A stretch of DNA of 64,000 nucleotides from Rhyacichthys aspro (GCA_036850595.1 CM072152.1:23635179-23699178); one strand, 5' to 3'. Shown: positions 12,200-24,640, counted from the stretch's first letter. Numbers and translations are program-made. The notes: generated from the letters alone by a model not told the origin.

Positions 12200-12470
12200 G
12201 CTTAGCTCCACACACACACGTCCTGATCAAACTGTAACAGGCTGATTATCTTCACACACACTGGGTTTATCCTGCAGCTCATCTCTGGTTCATCTCCTCT
12301 GTTGTATTCTCAGATTCTCTTATAATGGGATTCATTTCACAGCACATTGCCGGCATTATTTGGCTTTTCTAACAATGGCCATCATCGGGAGACGAGCGTA
12401 GAGTGAGATCATTCTGAGCCTGATCACGTTCAAAATCTAAACCTGCAACCTTTGACTCAACTTGGTCACA
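12200..12470. promoter_or_regulatory. Candidate conserved non-coding element
   Basis: Mixed-composition island including TTCTAACAATGGCCATCATC (an AACAATGG SOX-type core) and CATTGCCGGCATTATTTGGC. It carries no coding signal. The call rests on motif content and contrast with its flanks. Confidence 0.25.
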
Positions 12471-13430
12471 TATGTTTTACAATGAGTGCCATTTTTTATC
12501 CAGAATAGAAGCACTTTCTTGTGGAAAAGTATCTTAAAAAATCAGTTTTGTCGTCGTGTTTTTGCTCATTTCTCTCTCACTCTGAATGTGATTCTGTTCT
12601 GTTACATTTAAAGAGAAGCTGCAGGGCTTTAAAAGACACAATGTTTGGGACAGGTTCCAATTTATTTTTGTGTCTTTAAAACATCCGCTTTTACAAAATA
12701 TAATTCAATTCATAATCAGATTTTTATATTATGTTTTAATTGTTTCTAGTAACATCTCTGCAACATTTATTTAGGTTTTCAGACTGAAGCTTCTTTATTT
12801 TCATCTGAAAAACTGAATATTTTCTTAAGTGTCCTCTGTAGTGGACTGAACTGTGGTCATTAACTTTTTTTCTCAAGTTTTAGGACAGAGCTCCATTAGA
12901 GACAATGGCATCTTTAAGAACCAACTGTATTTCACTAACATTTTCCCTTTATTTTATTTTATTTTATTTTAATTTGTGAACTGCAAAGCTTATATTTTGT
13001 TATTTCATTTTACATGAGCTATATTTACTTTTTTTTTTAATATCTAAATTAGTTTTTTTTTGTTTTTTGTTTGTTTTTCCAGGAGAATATAAATAATTTT
13101 CCTATTCGCCTTGACATATTTTATTAGTAGCAAACAAAACACCTCAACTTTTCTCAAAGATACGGGGATGAAACCACATTTTGACAAAAGGACAGATATA
13201 ATGAAGGACAAATTGACAGGGAAATGGAGCTGAATGAATAAATAGCAATGATTGAAGACAAATGTAAGACATGAATCAAGAAAAGGGAACAGCGTGTTAC
13301 AAAAGGCCCATTCTGAAATATCAAGGCTCAGATAGAAATCAAGGATTAGATGGTTGAATCTTCCCCTGGGCTTCCTCTCAGTGTTATTGCAGGACTAAAT
13401 AGAGATACAATTTTCTCCAAAAGAGACCAT
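12471..13430. other. AT-rich spacer with (TTTTA)n tract
   Basis: Contains a pentanucleotide TTTTA run at about 12,946-12,972 and T-runs near 13,030-13,080. Nothing else was identified. Confidence 0.5.
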
Positions 13431-13950
13431 TTTCTGCGCCGCGCTCGGCGCTGGATGCGAGAGCTGCTGTAATTTAGCCGCTCGCCCGAGGAAGAACACG
13501 ATGCCACAGCTAGGTCATCACCAAGCAGCGGTTCACTCAAATGCCAAGGAGATTATTCGTGGTTCGGGGGGCTGTTAAAAGCCGAGGAGAGGACGAGGTC
13601 GCCGGGACGGACGCCGAGGTAAAGGCTGTGGATGATAACGTGGAGGAAAAGGAGGACAGCGCCGGAGAGGAGCCCACAGGACGAGAGGCTGGAGCAGATA
13701 AAAGAGGGTTAGAAGAAGAAGAAGAAAATGATGTCGAGACAAAGTGTGAAATGTCGAGGAGATCGGGGCGAAAGAGGAGCTGAAGGAACAACGAGGACGG
13801 GACAAAAGGCCACGGGTACAGAGAGAGAAACCAGGGAGACCAGAAGGAGGCTGGAAAAGACTCTTCAGCTTTCATTCTTCTTCTGTTTATTCTCATCAGA
13901 GTCTGAGCCTGTCCTGGACATTCTTCACTGGCCTTTTAAATAAATAAATA
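13431..13950 (+). other. Purine-rich GC island with an 80-codon open frame of doubtful coding status
   Basis: The stretch is unusually G/A-rich on the plus strand. An ATG at 13,541 opens an 80-codon frame to 13,783 that is rich in Glu, Lys, Arg and Gly (MPRRLFVVRGAVKSRGED at its start). The frame has no domain I recognise. Frames in other phases and on the opposite strand are also long here, as expected when purine-rich sequence suppresses stop codons. It may be a fragment of an exon, a decayed gene or simple purine-rich DNA. An (AAAT)n run follows at 13,938-13,960. Confidence 0.25.
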
Positions 13951-14609
13951 AATAAATACGTTTGTCTCTTCACTTTTAATCATTTTTGTTAAAAGTCTTT
14001 TCATGTTAGTGTCCATTCTATAATTTATTATTATTATATGCTGTATTTTTGTAATAATTTGTAAAATGGTGTAGTCTGTAATCATGTTTAAGTTACAATA
14101 TTTTGTTTCAGTGTAAGTCTAATAATATTATAAAACTGTATTATTTTCAGGGCTGAGGCGTGCGTAAGAGAGCTTCACCGTGTTATTGTAGGAGCTTTTT
14201 TCAAGTCGATGAATGCCAAAAATCACTCTAAGAAGGACATTTCTGTGTAAGAAGCCTTCATACTTCATGTCTTTATCATTAAATTTAGCTTTTCTATCCC
14301 AATCTGCAATAGGAAGGTATTACTGAACATCTAGTCACCTTTTTTAAGAACTTCTAAGTAAATCTGGCCATTACTTTGTGACTTTACCTCATTTTATCTT
14401 TGTACGACACAAAGCCAGAGATAGCTGCAGATAATTGACTCTATTTTAAATGTTTACTTGCAGACTACTCTTGTTGAAGTCAGATAAGTAGCACAACACA
14501 ACTCCAACTCCAACCAGACTGCGGTAAATGAGCGGGACTCGTTGGACTCTCGTATGCAGGTGGTGTACTTTACAGTAAAGCTGGAGTCGAGCAGCAGACA
14601 TCATTATGA

Positions 14610-14965
14610 TTCTGGGAGAAAAGCTGACTTATCACCTTCAGTCCCCCGCCTCGTGCACAGTGGCCCGTATTATTACACACACACTCACACTGACTGCATC
14701 CTGGCGCTGGAAACACGACCTCTGAACCCTGCGCATGAATAACAACACACTCGCCGTACACAAATATGCTAATGTATGCGTAATGCCTCCCGTATGCGAA
14801 CACGCAGAGGCAGATAATTACTTAACGCGACACAGCGAGCGCGCACACAAACAAAAAACGAAGACGCCGTGGACGAACTCGACTGGGCTTTTGACCTGTG
14901 CCGGGACGGTCGGGTTTAGTGGAAGGGCAGTAGTCGCCTGGTGTTGTTTTGATTGGCCTGTCACT
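14610..14965. promoter_or_regulatory. Candidate conserved non-coding element with octamer-like site
   Basis: A complex island. It includes ATATGCTAATGTATGCGTAA, which contains ATGCTAAT (POU/octamer type), and CAGATAATTACTTAACGCGA (homeodomain-type TAATTA). Composition is clearly GC-richer than the flanks. Frames on both strands are short and featureless. Confidence 0.32.
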
Positions 14966-15325
14966 TGGTGGTAGGTCACAAACACACGTTCAGCCGGGAT
15001 CCCTGCAGCTCGTAGTAATAGAAAAATAAGGCCGAGGGGGAAGGACCTCTGAGGATCCCAGTCGGGTCAGCATTTTGATACTTCTAGAATACTTCCTCTT
15101 CATATTTTGGGTGAATCCAGCTGTTTTTGGCCCGATACCAGTACAGGGTTAGTATCAGTCGAGAAATAAACAAATAATATGTTTAATTTGAATGTTTTTT
15201 TCAACACAGATAAAAATTTAGAGCTCCACTTTCCAGTTTTGTCTTTGTCGAACCAAAAACAACAGCCGCGTGGATTGTTTCCTACTTTTCTGACATTAAA
15301 AAAGTGAAACTGGACAAATTTTACA

Positions 15326-15650
15326 CCACAAAATACTAATACATTCAATCAAACTGAAGTTCAGAGCTTACCTTAAACTTTTAACTCATCGAAACGTTGC
15401 ACAGTACACAGTATTTATCCATTTTTGACGTTGCTTCCATTTTCCATTTTCTCTTCTTATGTTTTTCTTCTTGAAGCTGACTTCCTTGTTGACATCTGTA
15501 TAGACCAATGGGTGTTCTCCTTTTCTAAAAGTGAGCATGTGATTGGCCAATTCCTTATTTCTTAACAGATAAATCATCAATGATGTTTTAAGGTCTTGTT
15601 TTTTCCACAGATGAGTCCTATTCCTAATCCTAAATACCCTTTTAAGTGAA
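15326..15650 (-). repeat. Dispersed repeat family, copy 3 (inverted, diverged)
   Basis: Read on the minus strand, this aligns with the copies at 7.75 and 33.7 kb. On the plus strand the matching landmarks are CAAAATACTAATACATT, CAAACTGAAGTTCAGAG and GACCAATGGG, in that order. It shares its left boundary motif CCACAAAATA with the copy at 20.58 kb. It is more diverged than copies 2 and 5. Confidence 0.6.
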
Positions 15651-16154
15651 TAAAATGAATAAAAGAGTAGAATAAAATGGGTGAGACTGAGTAGTTTTCA
15701 CAAAGACATCTTCCTCTTAAATTCTGGGATGCACATTTTACATTTCAAAAGGAACAAAGGTTATCGGACATTTGGATTTTAATCTGATTCTCAAAAAAAA
15801 CCTTGTCTATGTCCAATTTATCTCATAGAAACTAACTCTCGTTTAACACCAAAGTCGAGCAGCAGAGAAAGTATGAGACAAACAGGAAACAGACACTAAA
15901 AAGAAAAAGGTACGAATTTTCAGAAGGCAGGTCAAGAAAGCAAAAAGTAAAGCCCACTCCTTCAATCTAAAATGTTGAAGCCTGTTACAAAATCACAGCT
16001 GAGTAAACCTGCCGTTTCACTTTCCTTTTACGTATTTTTATAATTCACAATCACAAGTAACAACGCAAAGCCATGCACTAAATATAGTTCCTTTCATCTC
16101 CGAGGGACCTGGACTCCACTAAAACACACACAGTACATCTGATTTAAAAACAGT

Positions 16155-16450
16155 TTACACCTTCAGTCTTTAAAACGCGGCGGCCGGTCGATAACGTGGA
16201 GCGGCTCGCTGTTCAGACGCCTGGAAGTGATTGCGTTCTAGTGTTTGACAAAAAGTCCCTGAACGGAGGCGTTGTGTGCGTCTTATCTATATGATAACTA
16301 GCCGTGTTGCGGGAACATTGATATTCCGAACACAGCCCACTTTGTAAGCGCTGATTACACGGATCTATCAGCTACGGAGGCGTTTCCAATTGTTTTTCCA
16401 TCCGACTGCAATCAACAGACGCCCAGGTTACACACAAACGCACAAACGCG
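16155..16450. promoter_or_regulatory. Candidate conserved non-coding element with GATA-like sites
   Basis: A GC-rich block (AAAACGCGGCGGCCGGTCG) is followed by CTTATCTATATGATAACTAG, an inverted pair of GATA-type cores, and by GTAAGCGCTGATTACACGGA. The flanks are AT-rich. No coding frame is present. Function is an inference. Confidence 0.32.
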
Positions 16451-19400
16451 CCCGACAAATGATCGCACACATGCTCAACTTCACATTTTAATGAAAGCAC
16501 ACACACACAAGTAAATATATACACTGGACGCACAAGTGTTTTCTTTCAGTGAATATGGGGCTTTACAAGGCTCTATTTCTGAGGCGCCACTTTACCCACA
16601 GTTTTCTGACTGTATTGAAAACAAGCTCCAACCAGGATTGGATTGGCCACAAGTTTTGTCTCTTTGTTTGTTCAATAATAAAATCTATCTTAAATAATTC
16701 TGCAGCAGGGATTTTGTTGTTGCAAATGTTCCCAAACGTGCTTCTAGTCCCTGTGCTCACTTTTTATTTATGTTTTGATTTCGTTTCTGCTTTATAACCT
16801 TTACTTTTCTTTTGTTTTTTAGTATAGACTTCATTAAATTTCAATTAAATAATATAAATACTTTGAAAAAAGGAAAAAAAAAAGTGCATTCATAGTGATT
16901 ATATATAAAGAGGATGATGTACAGAAGTAAAATTACAGATGGAGAATTTAAAAAAAAATTTTTATAACATTTTTTCCCTGTTGGGCTTCTGTTGGCGATG
17001 AGGTAGATACTGGGACAGAAAAAAGAACATTTGGTAATTGTCCTTGAACACAATTACACTATTGTTTTGTTTAGTTTCTATCTGCAGAAATGTTAAGGCC
17101 TGAGTGAAGGAACTGTAATCCTTAGAGTCACAAGGACTTTGAGAACCCCGAGAAGCACAGATGGATCCAGTGACCCTCTCGTTGTGAGGCACAAGTGCAC
17201 TCTGTCATTCTGCTCCACATTTGTATTATCAGAAAGTCGGTAAGTGTATAATGTTGCTAGATCACGACTTAGAAAGTTCTTGGGGCTGATGTTCATGGAC
17301 TGAGCAAAAAAGAGAATGAATCAGTGAATAAATGGATGAAATATAAACTTGGGCAAATTTTGTTTTATAATTCACGGCCAAAGATGAAAATGAAGCTAAT
17401 ATTTTCTCAGGATGTAAGGACAGGATCTCAGAGATTACTGTTGTATTTACTGCTCTGAACTCTCCAAAATTAAACCCAACGTCAGCTTTTGAATAAAGTC
17501 AGCGCTGACTGGTCCTCTCCCGAACAACTGTGTCATCTTCTCAGGCAGTTGTTCAATAAAACTTCATTTTCTCTGAATTTATATGTGAGTTATAATGTTT
17601 CTGTTTGTTATGGCAGGTCTTTTTCCAACCAACTTCGGGTTTAAAGCTGCAATTTGACTGTCACTCGTTTAAAGACGTCACAGAAGTAGTCCCAGACAAG
17701 CGTACTCTTCACGTTATTTCTTTCTCAATGATCACAGATTTGTGGGCTGAACGTGGCTTACTGGATGTCAGATAATTTGCTTCAAAAAGTGCATGAAATT
17801 CAATATTCGCTTTACTAATTTGTAGAATGAGTGCTCCTTTGAAAAGACATGACGGGCGAGAAACATTATGTGCTTTATGACCATATCGTCTGAAGCTATC
17901 GGGCTTTATTGACCGAGTTAAGTGTGACTGTGACATCTCAGCGGCTCAAATAAGATACTTGATTGGTGTTTTTGTGAAAAGAAACGGTGAATTAAATGGA
18001 GTTTTTCTGTCACAGTCACAGATGGCCACATCAAACATGTAATTCAGAGTCATTTAACTGAGGCTGTGGCACAAAACGAACAATAAAAAGGGCGTTTTGA
18101 TTGTCTTCATGTTCAAAAAACACTTATTAGTGGCAACATCTATAGAAATTAAAAGCCTCTGTTGTGCTTTATCATTTCCACTTTGCTTTTGTGACTTAAA
18201 CTGCTTTTATGTGAATTGTCTTGATACAGTTACAAAGGCCAAATATGCATCAGTCTCTTATTAAAATGTCTTTATCGAAGCTCCTAAAGTGGCTCAGAGG
18301 ATGTTCAGTCTTGCTTTTTGTGGTAGAAAAGTCAACAAGGACTTCAGGAAGCACAATGCAAATAAAAAAGCTAAAGGTTTTTGGAGCAGTTGTCCAATTG
18401 AAATAGAGTGTCTGACCAACAAGAAAAGACCAATAAGTTTGTACTGTATTTTTTTTCTCAGATTAAAAGTTAAAAGTAAGATTTGGAACTTGGAAGATGC
18501 TTGAACTCACCTTGAAACTGCTAAAATAAATCATTGGACTGTGGGTTTCAGCCTGACCAGCCTCCCTAACTCTTTTTCTATTCTGCACAAACAATTATTG
18601 AAACCAACTTTGATTTCCAGGAAGAGGAACACATGAACGCAGCTAAAACTATCTCCGTATTCAGTCAGAATTCAGGGGCCAGGTCCATTCTCCTGCACAG
18701 AATAAACTCTGGATGGATGCACTTTGGGAAAAAGAAATCAAACAACAAATCAGACAAACAAAGCATTAAATAAAGCACTCCGCATTTTAGATAAACTGCT
18801 AAAATTGCAGGAAATTTTGGGCTACAACCAGACCAGGACCATCCAGACACGAAAAAAATAGATAAAATATAGTTAAAAGTTAAACAATACTGAACTAAAA
18901 CACACCCTACTTTCTGCATTGTAACTAGAATTTTATATTGTACATCGTAAATTTAATATTTGTATTTATTTCTAAAACATTATCTAATTTTTCTTTTAAT
19001 TCCTTGTATGTGCTTCATATTTGTCCAATAAAGCTGATTATTAAATAGTTTTCATAAGGAGACAAAATGAAAAAGTAAACTTAGACGAAGGGGACACAAA
19101 AGTCAGTTCAACTTGTCATTCATTTTATCCACTTCTTAACTACTATTTAATGAAATAATTTGGTGCTGGACACTGTTCCCAGATAAGATCCTCCAGTAAA
19201 AAGTTTGCCTGAATCCACATTGTATTTTTAAAACATATTTGCTGTGCTAAGCTTTTTACCCAAACTCATCCGTGCTCAGAATTATTGAATAACTTTAAAT
19301 TGGCCAAAAAGCAACGGAGCAAAATGTCAGGTTAAATCTCATTTGGCTCAATCATCTGAAGATCTAATGATGTTTTATTTATCGTTCAGTCAGATTTAGA

Positions 19401-20575
19401 ATTAGGTCTGAAAGTGTTAAGTTGCTGCAGCAGCTTCTCTCTTCTTCTGCTTTTGAATTTGACGTTCAAGTACTTTAGAGAGAAAAGAGTTTAATATTTT
19501 GAGGGTTTTTATCCCTGGTTATTTTCTTGTAAAAAGATGCCCTGCTTGAACTTTATTTCAACGACCAGAAATAGTTATAAATGTTTGTTTCCTCTGCAGT
19601 AGCTAATAGCATCTACTGAAAACCAACACGGCTCATTGCGTCAGTCTTTCTCTGAGTGTATTCTTATAAACGGACGTGTGTTGTCAGAACATATACCGAC
19701 CTCATGTCAATTATTTTCTCTCCACTCTAAAAATCTGAAGTCTATATTGTTTTGTGCTTCCATAGGAACATTTCCAGCCCACACAATCTCGAAGTAGCTC
19801 TAAGTGGACTTGCTCAGAGATCAGGTTTGAACTCAAGGACCTTAGACTGTTGCTAATAAGAAACCAATGCAGAATAAGGTAAAATAATCATCTTTTCTCC
19901 TCACGCGAGTCTTACAAAGCACAATGTATTATAAATGGAACTCTTGTGTCGTAGCTTTATGTTTTTTCTGAGAAAGAAAAGCACTATTTTAAGACTCGGT
20001 GACAGGGGGCAGATCAAACGACCCAATACTGGACGGACTTTCCTTTGAAAAACTGCAGCGGAATAAATTTAAAAAGAAGTGAAAGAAAGAAGAAAGACAG
20101 TGGAGCACCTGCCTCTGTCTGTGTGGAGCTTTAAAAATACATGAAAAGTGCTGACACTGACACTTTTCTTTTTGTTTTTTTTGTGCAGTCTCCAAATATG
20201 AAGATTTAGATTCAGATTTACACAGTCCCTCAATTAAACACAGCTGTGAAGTTTTAACCTATTCTTTAACTATGTCTCCAAGTTATTAAATATGAAATAC
20301 TATTATGCAAAGCTAAATTGGATTTATACATTGCATGAAAACAAAACGCTAAGGTTGTTTGGTTTAGAACAGTTTGGAACAACAAACTCTAGTTGTTGCA
20401 GCGAAGGGTTAAATGCAGAGAATAATAAATAAAGCGTAATTTAATATAACTGGACATGAAAATACAACAATATTAAAACAATATTACTGAGAAAATAGGT
20501 TACCACTCTCCTCTAACAGCAGCAGTAACCTTTCCTGCTTCTTTTATTTTAAAAAAAGGTAAAGCCAGAGCATTT
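16451..20575. other. Non-coding spacer
   Basis: Four kilobases without a recognisable gene, RNA or transposon. Open frames up to 84 residues have background composition and no splice or promoter context. Confidence 0.4.
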
Positions 20576-20579
20576 TTTA

Positions 20580-20880
20580 ACCACAAAATAGTAATACATT
20601 AAATTAAATCAAAGTTTAGAGGTGATCTGAAACTTTCTCTGTAAATTAAGACTTATTTCCAACAGAATAACCCATTTCCTTGGTTTATTTCCTTGTTCCT
20701 TCGTTGTTGACATCAGTGTCGACCAATGGGAGCGCTCCTTTTTACCTGAAGTGAGCTGTGATTGGACAAAATCCTGCTGTGGACTGATCATTCTCATCTA
20801 TTAAAATCCTTCATTATAAAGACTAGATCACGTCTTAAGGTCTCATTTTTTCAGATGATTCCTGTTACAATAAACCTTAG
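20580..20880 (-). repeat. Dispersed repeat family, copy 4 (inverted)
   Basis: On the plus strand it carries CCACAAAATAGTAATACATT, then GTGTCGACCAATGGGAGCGC and TCCTTTTTACC. The reverse complement of the latter matches the AAAAAGGAGCGCTCCCATTG segment of the copy at 33.7 kb. It is the same family as copies 2, 3 and 5. Confidence 0.65.
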
Positions 20881-21615
20881 GAGATTCCACTGAAAAACTA
20901 AATACAACTGTAAAAAAAAAATCAGGAAATGGACTTTTAAGGTAAAATAAAAGCTCATAACTGGCTGTATGTCCGTATTATAAATCTGTAGACCTCGCTA
21001 GTAACAAAAAAGAGTATTTTTATGCTCACTGTGTAATTTACATCTCGTTCTTGTTAATCTTGTTGAGAGTCAGTATAAGTTGTGCTCCAGATACAAGATA
21101 TTCCAACAAACAAAATGCTAATGTGTTTCAATAGGATAACCTCCTCCATTATTCATAACAATAACAATAAATAACACAGATCTTTGACTGTTGACCTCTG
21201 ACCTCAGCAGCTGCAGAGTTAGATGCTCTCGGTCGTCGTGTTTGTCTCGAGTCTGTAGCCCTCGGTCCAAAAGCAGCGCGTGAGCCGCTCAACAGATGAC
21301 CTTTCACCCCAACAACATCTGGAAAACAGTAGATAAGACTTTCTCTCGTCTTGGCTCGATGTCAGAATCATCTCAAGTGTGTTTTCTCTTGTGTTTTATG
21401 TGCGTTCTGCTTTTTTCAAGATGATTCTCAAATTAAATGGTTGTATCTACAGTTTCTTTTACATATTTCAATAAAAATACAGTGGTCGGTGAGTATTTTT
21501 TGTATTTGTTTATGTGTGTTTTATTCAGGGAAATGTGAATTAATTTAGGCCGAATCCATGGTGAAGGAAGGATGCATGTGTGATCCATAAGTCAACCTTT
21601 AAAACCATCTGGCAC
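20881..21615. other. Non-coding spacer
   Basis: Nothing recognised. A short mixed-composition patch lies at about 21,190-21,330. Confidence 0.4.
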
Positions 21616-22335
21616 TAGGTTTTAACTGGATTTGAACATGTTTTAGATGGATTTGTTTTTTCCTACAAAGATAAATGTTCAACTCCATCTAAAACCTGTT
21701 CAAATCGAGCTAAAACCTGTTAAAATCCATCTAAAACCTGTTCAAATCGAGCTAAAACCTGTTCAAATCCATCTAAAACCTGTTCAAATCCATCTAAAAC
21801 CTGTTCAAATCCATCTAAAACCTGTTCAAATCCAACTAAAACCTGTTCAAATCAAACTAAAACCTGTTCAAATCAAACTAAAACCTGTTCAAATCCATCC
21901 AAAACCTGTTCAAATCCAACTAAAACCTGTTCAAATCTAACTAAAACCTGTTCAAATCCATCTAAAACCTGTTCAAATCCGTCTAAAAGCTCTTCAAATC
22001 TAAATAAAACCTGTTCAAATCCATCTAAAAGCTCTTCAAATCCATCTAAAACCTGTTCAAATCTAACTAAAACCTGTTCAAATCCGTCTAAAAGCTCTTC
22101 AAATCTAAATAAAACCTGTTCAAATCCGTCTAAAAGCTCTTCAAATCCATCTAAAACCTGTTCAAATCTAACTAAAACCTGTTCAAATCCATCTAAAACC
22201 TGTTCAAATCGAACTAAAACCTGTTCAAATCCATCTAAAACCTGTTCAAATCCATCTAAAACCTGTTCAAATCCATCTAAAACCTGTTCAAATCCATCTA
22301 AAACATATTCAAATGCAACTAAAACCAGTTTCCAT
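21616..22335 (+). repeat. 21-bp minisatellite, array 1
   Basis: About 31 direct copies of a 21-bp unit with core CTAAAACCTGTTCAAATC run from about 21,676 to 22,330, with variants such as GTCTAAAAGCTCTTCAAATC. Immediately upstream (about 21,616-21,653) the same unit appears in reverse orientation, so the array begins as a small foldback. The period is divisible by three, so long repetitive frames of 7-residue periods occur on both strands; these are not genes. Confidence 0.93.
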
Positions 22336-22490
22336 AAAAGGAGGAAATTAATGTTAAAAACTACGTATGTAAGACTCAAATGAAGATGGAATCTCACATT
22401 CAAAATTTAATAAAAGCCTCCAAATTTCACCTTCTTCGGCCTCTGAAATGATTCTTATTAACCCTCACCACTTTGAGTTTGACACCACTG
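22336..22490. mobile_element. Probable hAT element right end beside array 1
   Basis: The sequence ends CTTTGAGTTTGACACCACTG. Its reverse complement, CAGTGGTGTCAAACTC, has the CA..TGTCAAAC form of hAT-family terminal repeats. It is followed by TTCTAGAT, a plausible 8-bp target sequence. I could not find the matching left end upstream of the array, so the extent of the element is uncertain. Confidence 0.5.
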
Positions 22491-22639
22491 TTCTAGATTA
22501 TTCTCCATTTACCCATCCTTTGTTTTACTAACTCTCTTTCTTTAGACTTCAGACTATTTCATTGACATTTCTCCACCAACCCTCTCCATCTCCAGTTCTT
22601 CATCCTCTCCTCTTCTTCTCTGAAAACTCATTTCCGCTC

Positions 22640-22890
22640 AGGTCGCGTGAGGACTGAGTGTGTGTTTATGCGAGTCAAGCAGCGGCTGTATTAAACACTT
22701 AGCCCTTTTCCTCTCCTGAGCCCAGACAATTTATCCATGGCTCAGGGCGAGAGGGAGCAAAACGGCTAAATCACATTGTACCATTAATTTAATTAGCTTG
22801 TAATTGACATTTTAAATGCTTCACATTTAAATTAGCTCGGCCCGGCGTCGCTCGGGAAGCCGCGGCGACGGAGGAATTGATTAAATCTCT
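22640..22890. promoter_or_regulatory. Candidate conserved non-coding element dense in homeodomain cores
   Basis: Contains ACCATTAATTTAATTAGCTT followed by GTAATTGACATTTTAAATGC and CACATTTAAATTAGCTCGGC, giving at least four TAAT/ATTA cores in 60 bp. The cluster is flanked by GC-rich blocks (GGCCCGGCGTCGCTCG) and by CTGAGCCCAGACAATTTATC. This pattern is typical of developmental enhancers in vertebrate gene deserts. No coding frame is present. This is the strongest such candidate in the window. Confidence 0.42.
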
Positions 22891-23214
22891 TGAACGCGGC
22901 GGCAGAAGGAACAGGGAGGGAAATGTTCGACGTATGTTACTGTTGTGTTTCAGACACATGGAATAACCTGTCCACTAATACTCATAATGACGACACGTTT
23001 TCTATGTATTATTATACTCAGCAAACATTGTCTATGGAGGAAAATGAAATATATTATATACAGTACAACTACACGCATATATTGTTCATTTGTTTGTACT
23101 GGGGAAGACTGTAAAGAACATAATTGAGCAGATAGTGCTTGCTACTTAAAGATATTAATGTCTCTTGTATTTGGAGTATTTCAATCTCTCTTCACCTTTT
23201 CTCCTTTTTTTCTT
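22891..23214. other. Non-coding spacer
   Basis: AT-rich, no feature recognised. Confidence 0.4.
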
Positions 23215-23525
23215 TCTTTTTTTATATATATATATTTAATCAGGAAATAACAATAATAATACAGTAAAGAAATCTAAAAAGAAAAAAAAACAAAAAAACT
23301 AAACTTAAATTAAATTAAATAAAAATTAAACAATAAATAAAATAAAATAAAATTAATAAAATAAAATTAATAAAATAAAATAAAATAAAATAAAATTAAA
23401 ATAAATTAAAATAAAATAAAATAAAATAAAATAAAATAAAATAAATAAAATAAAATAAAATAAAATAAAATAAAATAAAATAAAATTAATTAAATTAAAT
23501 TAAATTAAATTAAATTAAATTAATC
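23215..23525. repeat. AT-rich simple repeat, (AAAAT)n and (TTAAA)n
   Basis: A short (TA)n tract at 23,222-23,235 is followed by an A-rich region. From about 23,300 a long pentanucleotide AAAAT array runs on, passing into an AATTA-type array near 23,485-23,525. It contains almost no G or C. Confidence 0.95.
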
Positions 23526-24490
23526 ACTAATTGAACATTTGCAAAATCGACATGGGTCTGAGTATAGTTGATAAATATTAGGTATTTGTATCAGTATTTC
23601 GTTTTGATGAGTATTCAGCTTTAAATACTGAAAACAAAAGTTACATTGAGACATCACTACATGAAAATTGTAATATAAATTCACATAGACGTGGTTATAC
23701 TTTGACTGTAACAATATTTTTAGTTTGGAAATTGACTGTACTGTATAATAGTGATAGTAACTGTGACCCGTTACATGAAAAGGAAAACAAAAGAAGTGAA
23801 GAAAGTGAAGAAGGAGTGTGATAAAAGCAGACGGTGAGGATGAATGAAAGTTAACTCAATGAAGGAGGAGGGACTGAGGACGCAGAAGTGGAGCAGTCCT
23901 TACTCAGCGTCAGTCCTTGGAGCCTGTGGTAAATGGAGTATTGATTCAGAGGAGATGAGATTTTCAGAGTAAACACATAACCAAACTCAGAGCAGTTCTG
24001 AGGGCCCCGTACTCTCAGCGGGGACGAACAGTGAGGCCACAAAACATCAGCAACAACGCCTTCAGACGGGACTCGCCACACATCTCAATTATTTACAGAC
24101 GCTAAACTATTTTTAATCTGGTCTGCTTCGGAATAAACACTGTGGATTGAGATAAACAAATGTGGAGAGAAAAGTTATTGTATTTTTCTGTTTGGAGTGA
24201 TAAAAACAAGGGGTCAAAGCGAATCTTATCTGTTTTTCTTTGTTTGACTTAAGTCTGTCTATGGTTAAAGAGTTTTATGAAACTCAACTCCAGACTAGTG
24301 TTACCCAGAGTTAGGTCTTCAGAACCCAGGGCAAGTCCAGACTGACTCCACATAAGAATATTTTTAAAAACAGGATCAGAAGTGACGGGTTTCCATCGAG
24401 ATAAGCCCACATTCTCAGTATTTATGCCATTTTTTTCACTTTATAATCACATTAATAACTTTTTATTCATTTTTTTCTTCTTTTTTTCTC
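23526..24490. other. Non-coding spacer
   Basis: No gene recognised. T-rich toward the right end, where it joins the tail of the SINE. Confidence 0.4.
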
Positions 24491-24496
24491 TTCTTT

Positions 24497-24640
24497 TTTT
24501 GCGTTTTAGCCTTTATTCGATAGAGGAACAGAGTGAGAAAGAGAAAAATAACATAAAGCACATGATCTGAGCCGGAATCGAACCCAGGTCGCTTGAGTAT
24601 GTGATATGTCTTTACCAGGTGGAGGCGCCCCAAGCCCCAA
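24497..24640 (-). mobile_element. tRNA-derived SINE
   Basis: On the minus strand the element starts GGGGCTTGGGGCGCCTCCAC, has an A-box-like CCACCTGGTAAAG and a good B box GGGTTCGATTCC (plus-strand 24,574-24,585). It continues into CAGATCATGTGC and ends with a pyrimidine-rich body and AATAAAGGC, as in a common group of fish tRNA-derived SINEs. The A-rich tail appears as T-runs at the left edge. The A box is degenerate and the copy is diverged, so it is unlikely to be transcribed actively. Confidence 0.75.

Noticed and set aside
21647..22403. Frames with a 7-residue period on both strands, and a CRISPR-like look of regularly repeated 21-bp units
   Set aside because: The units are contiguous with no unique spacers, so this is a minisatellite and not a CRISPR array. 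The frames are its shadow.
24500..24640. A functional tRNA gene
   Set aside because: The B box is good, but the A box and the acceptor stem are degraded, and the SINE body and tail follow directly. It is a SINE head.
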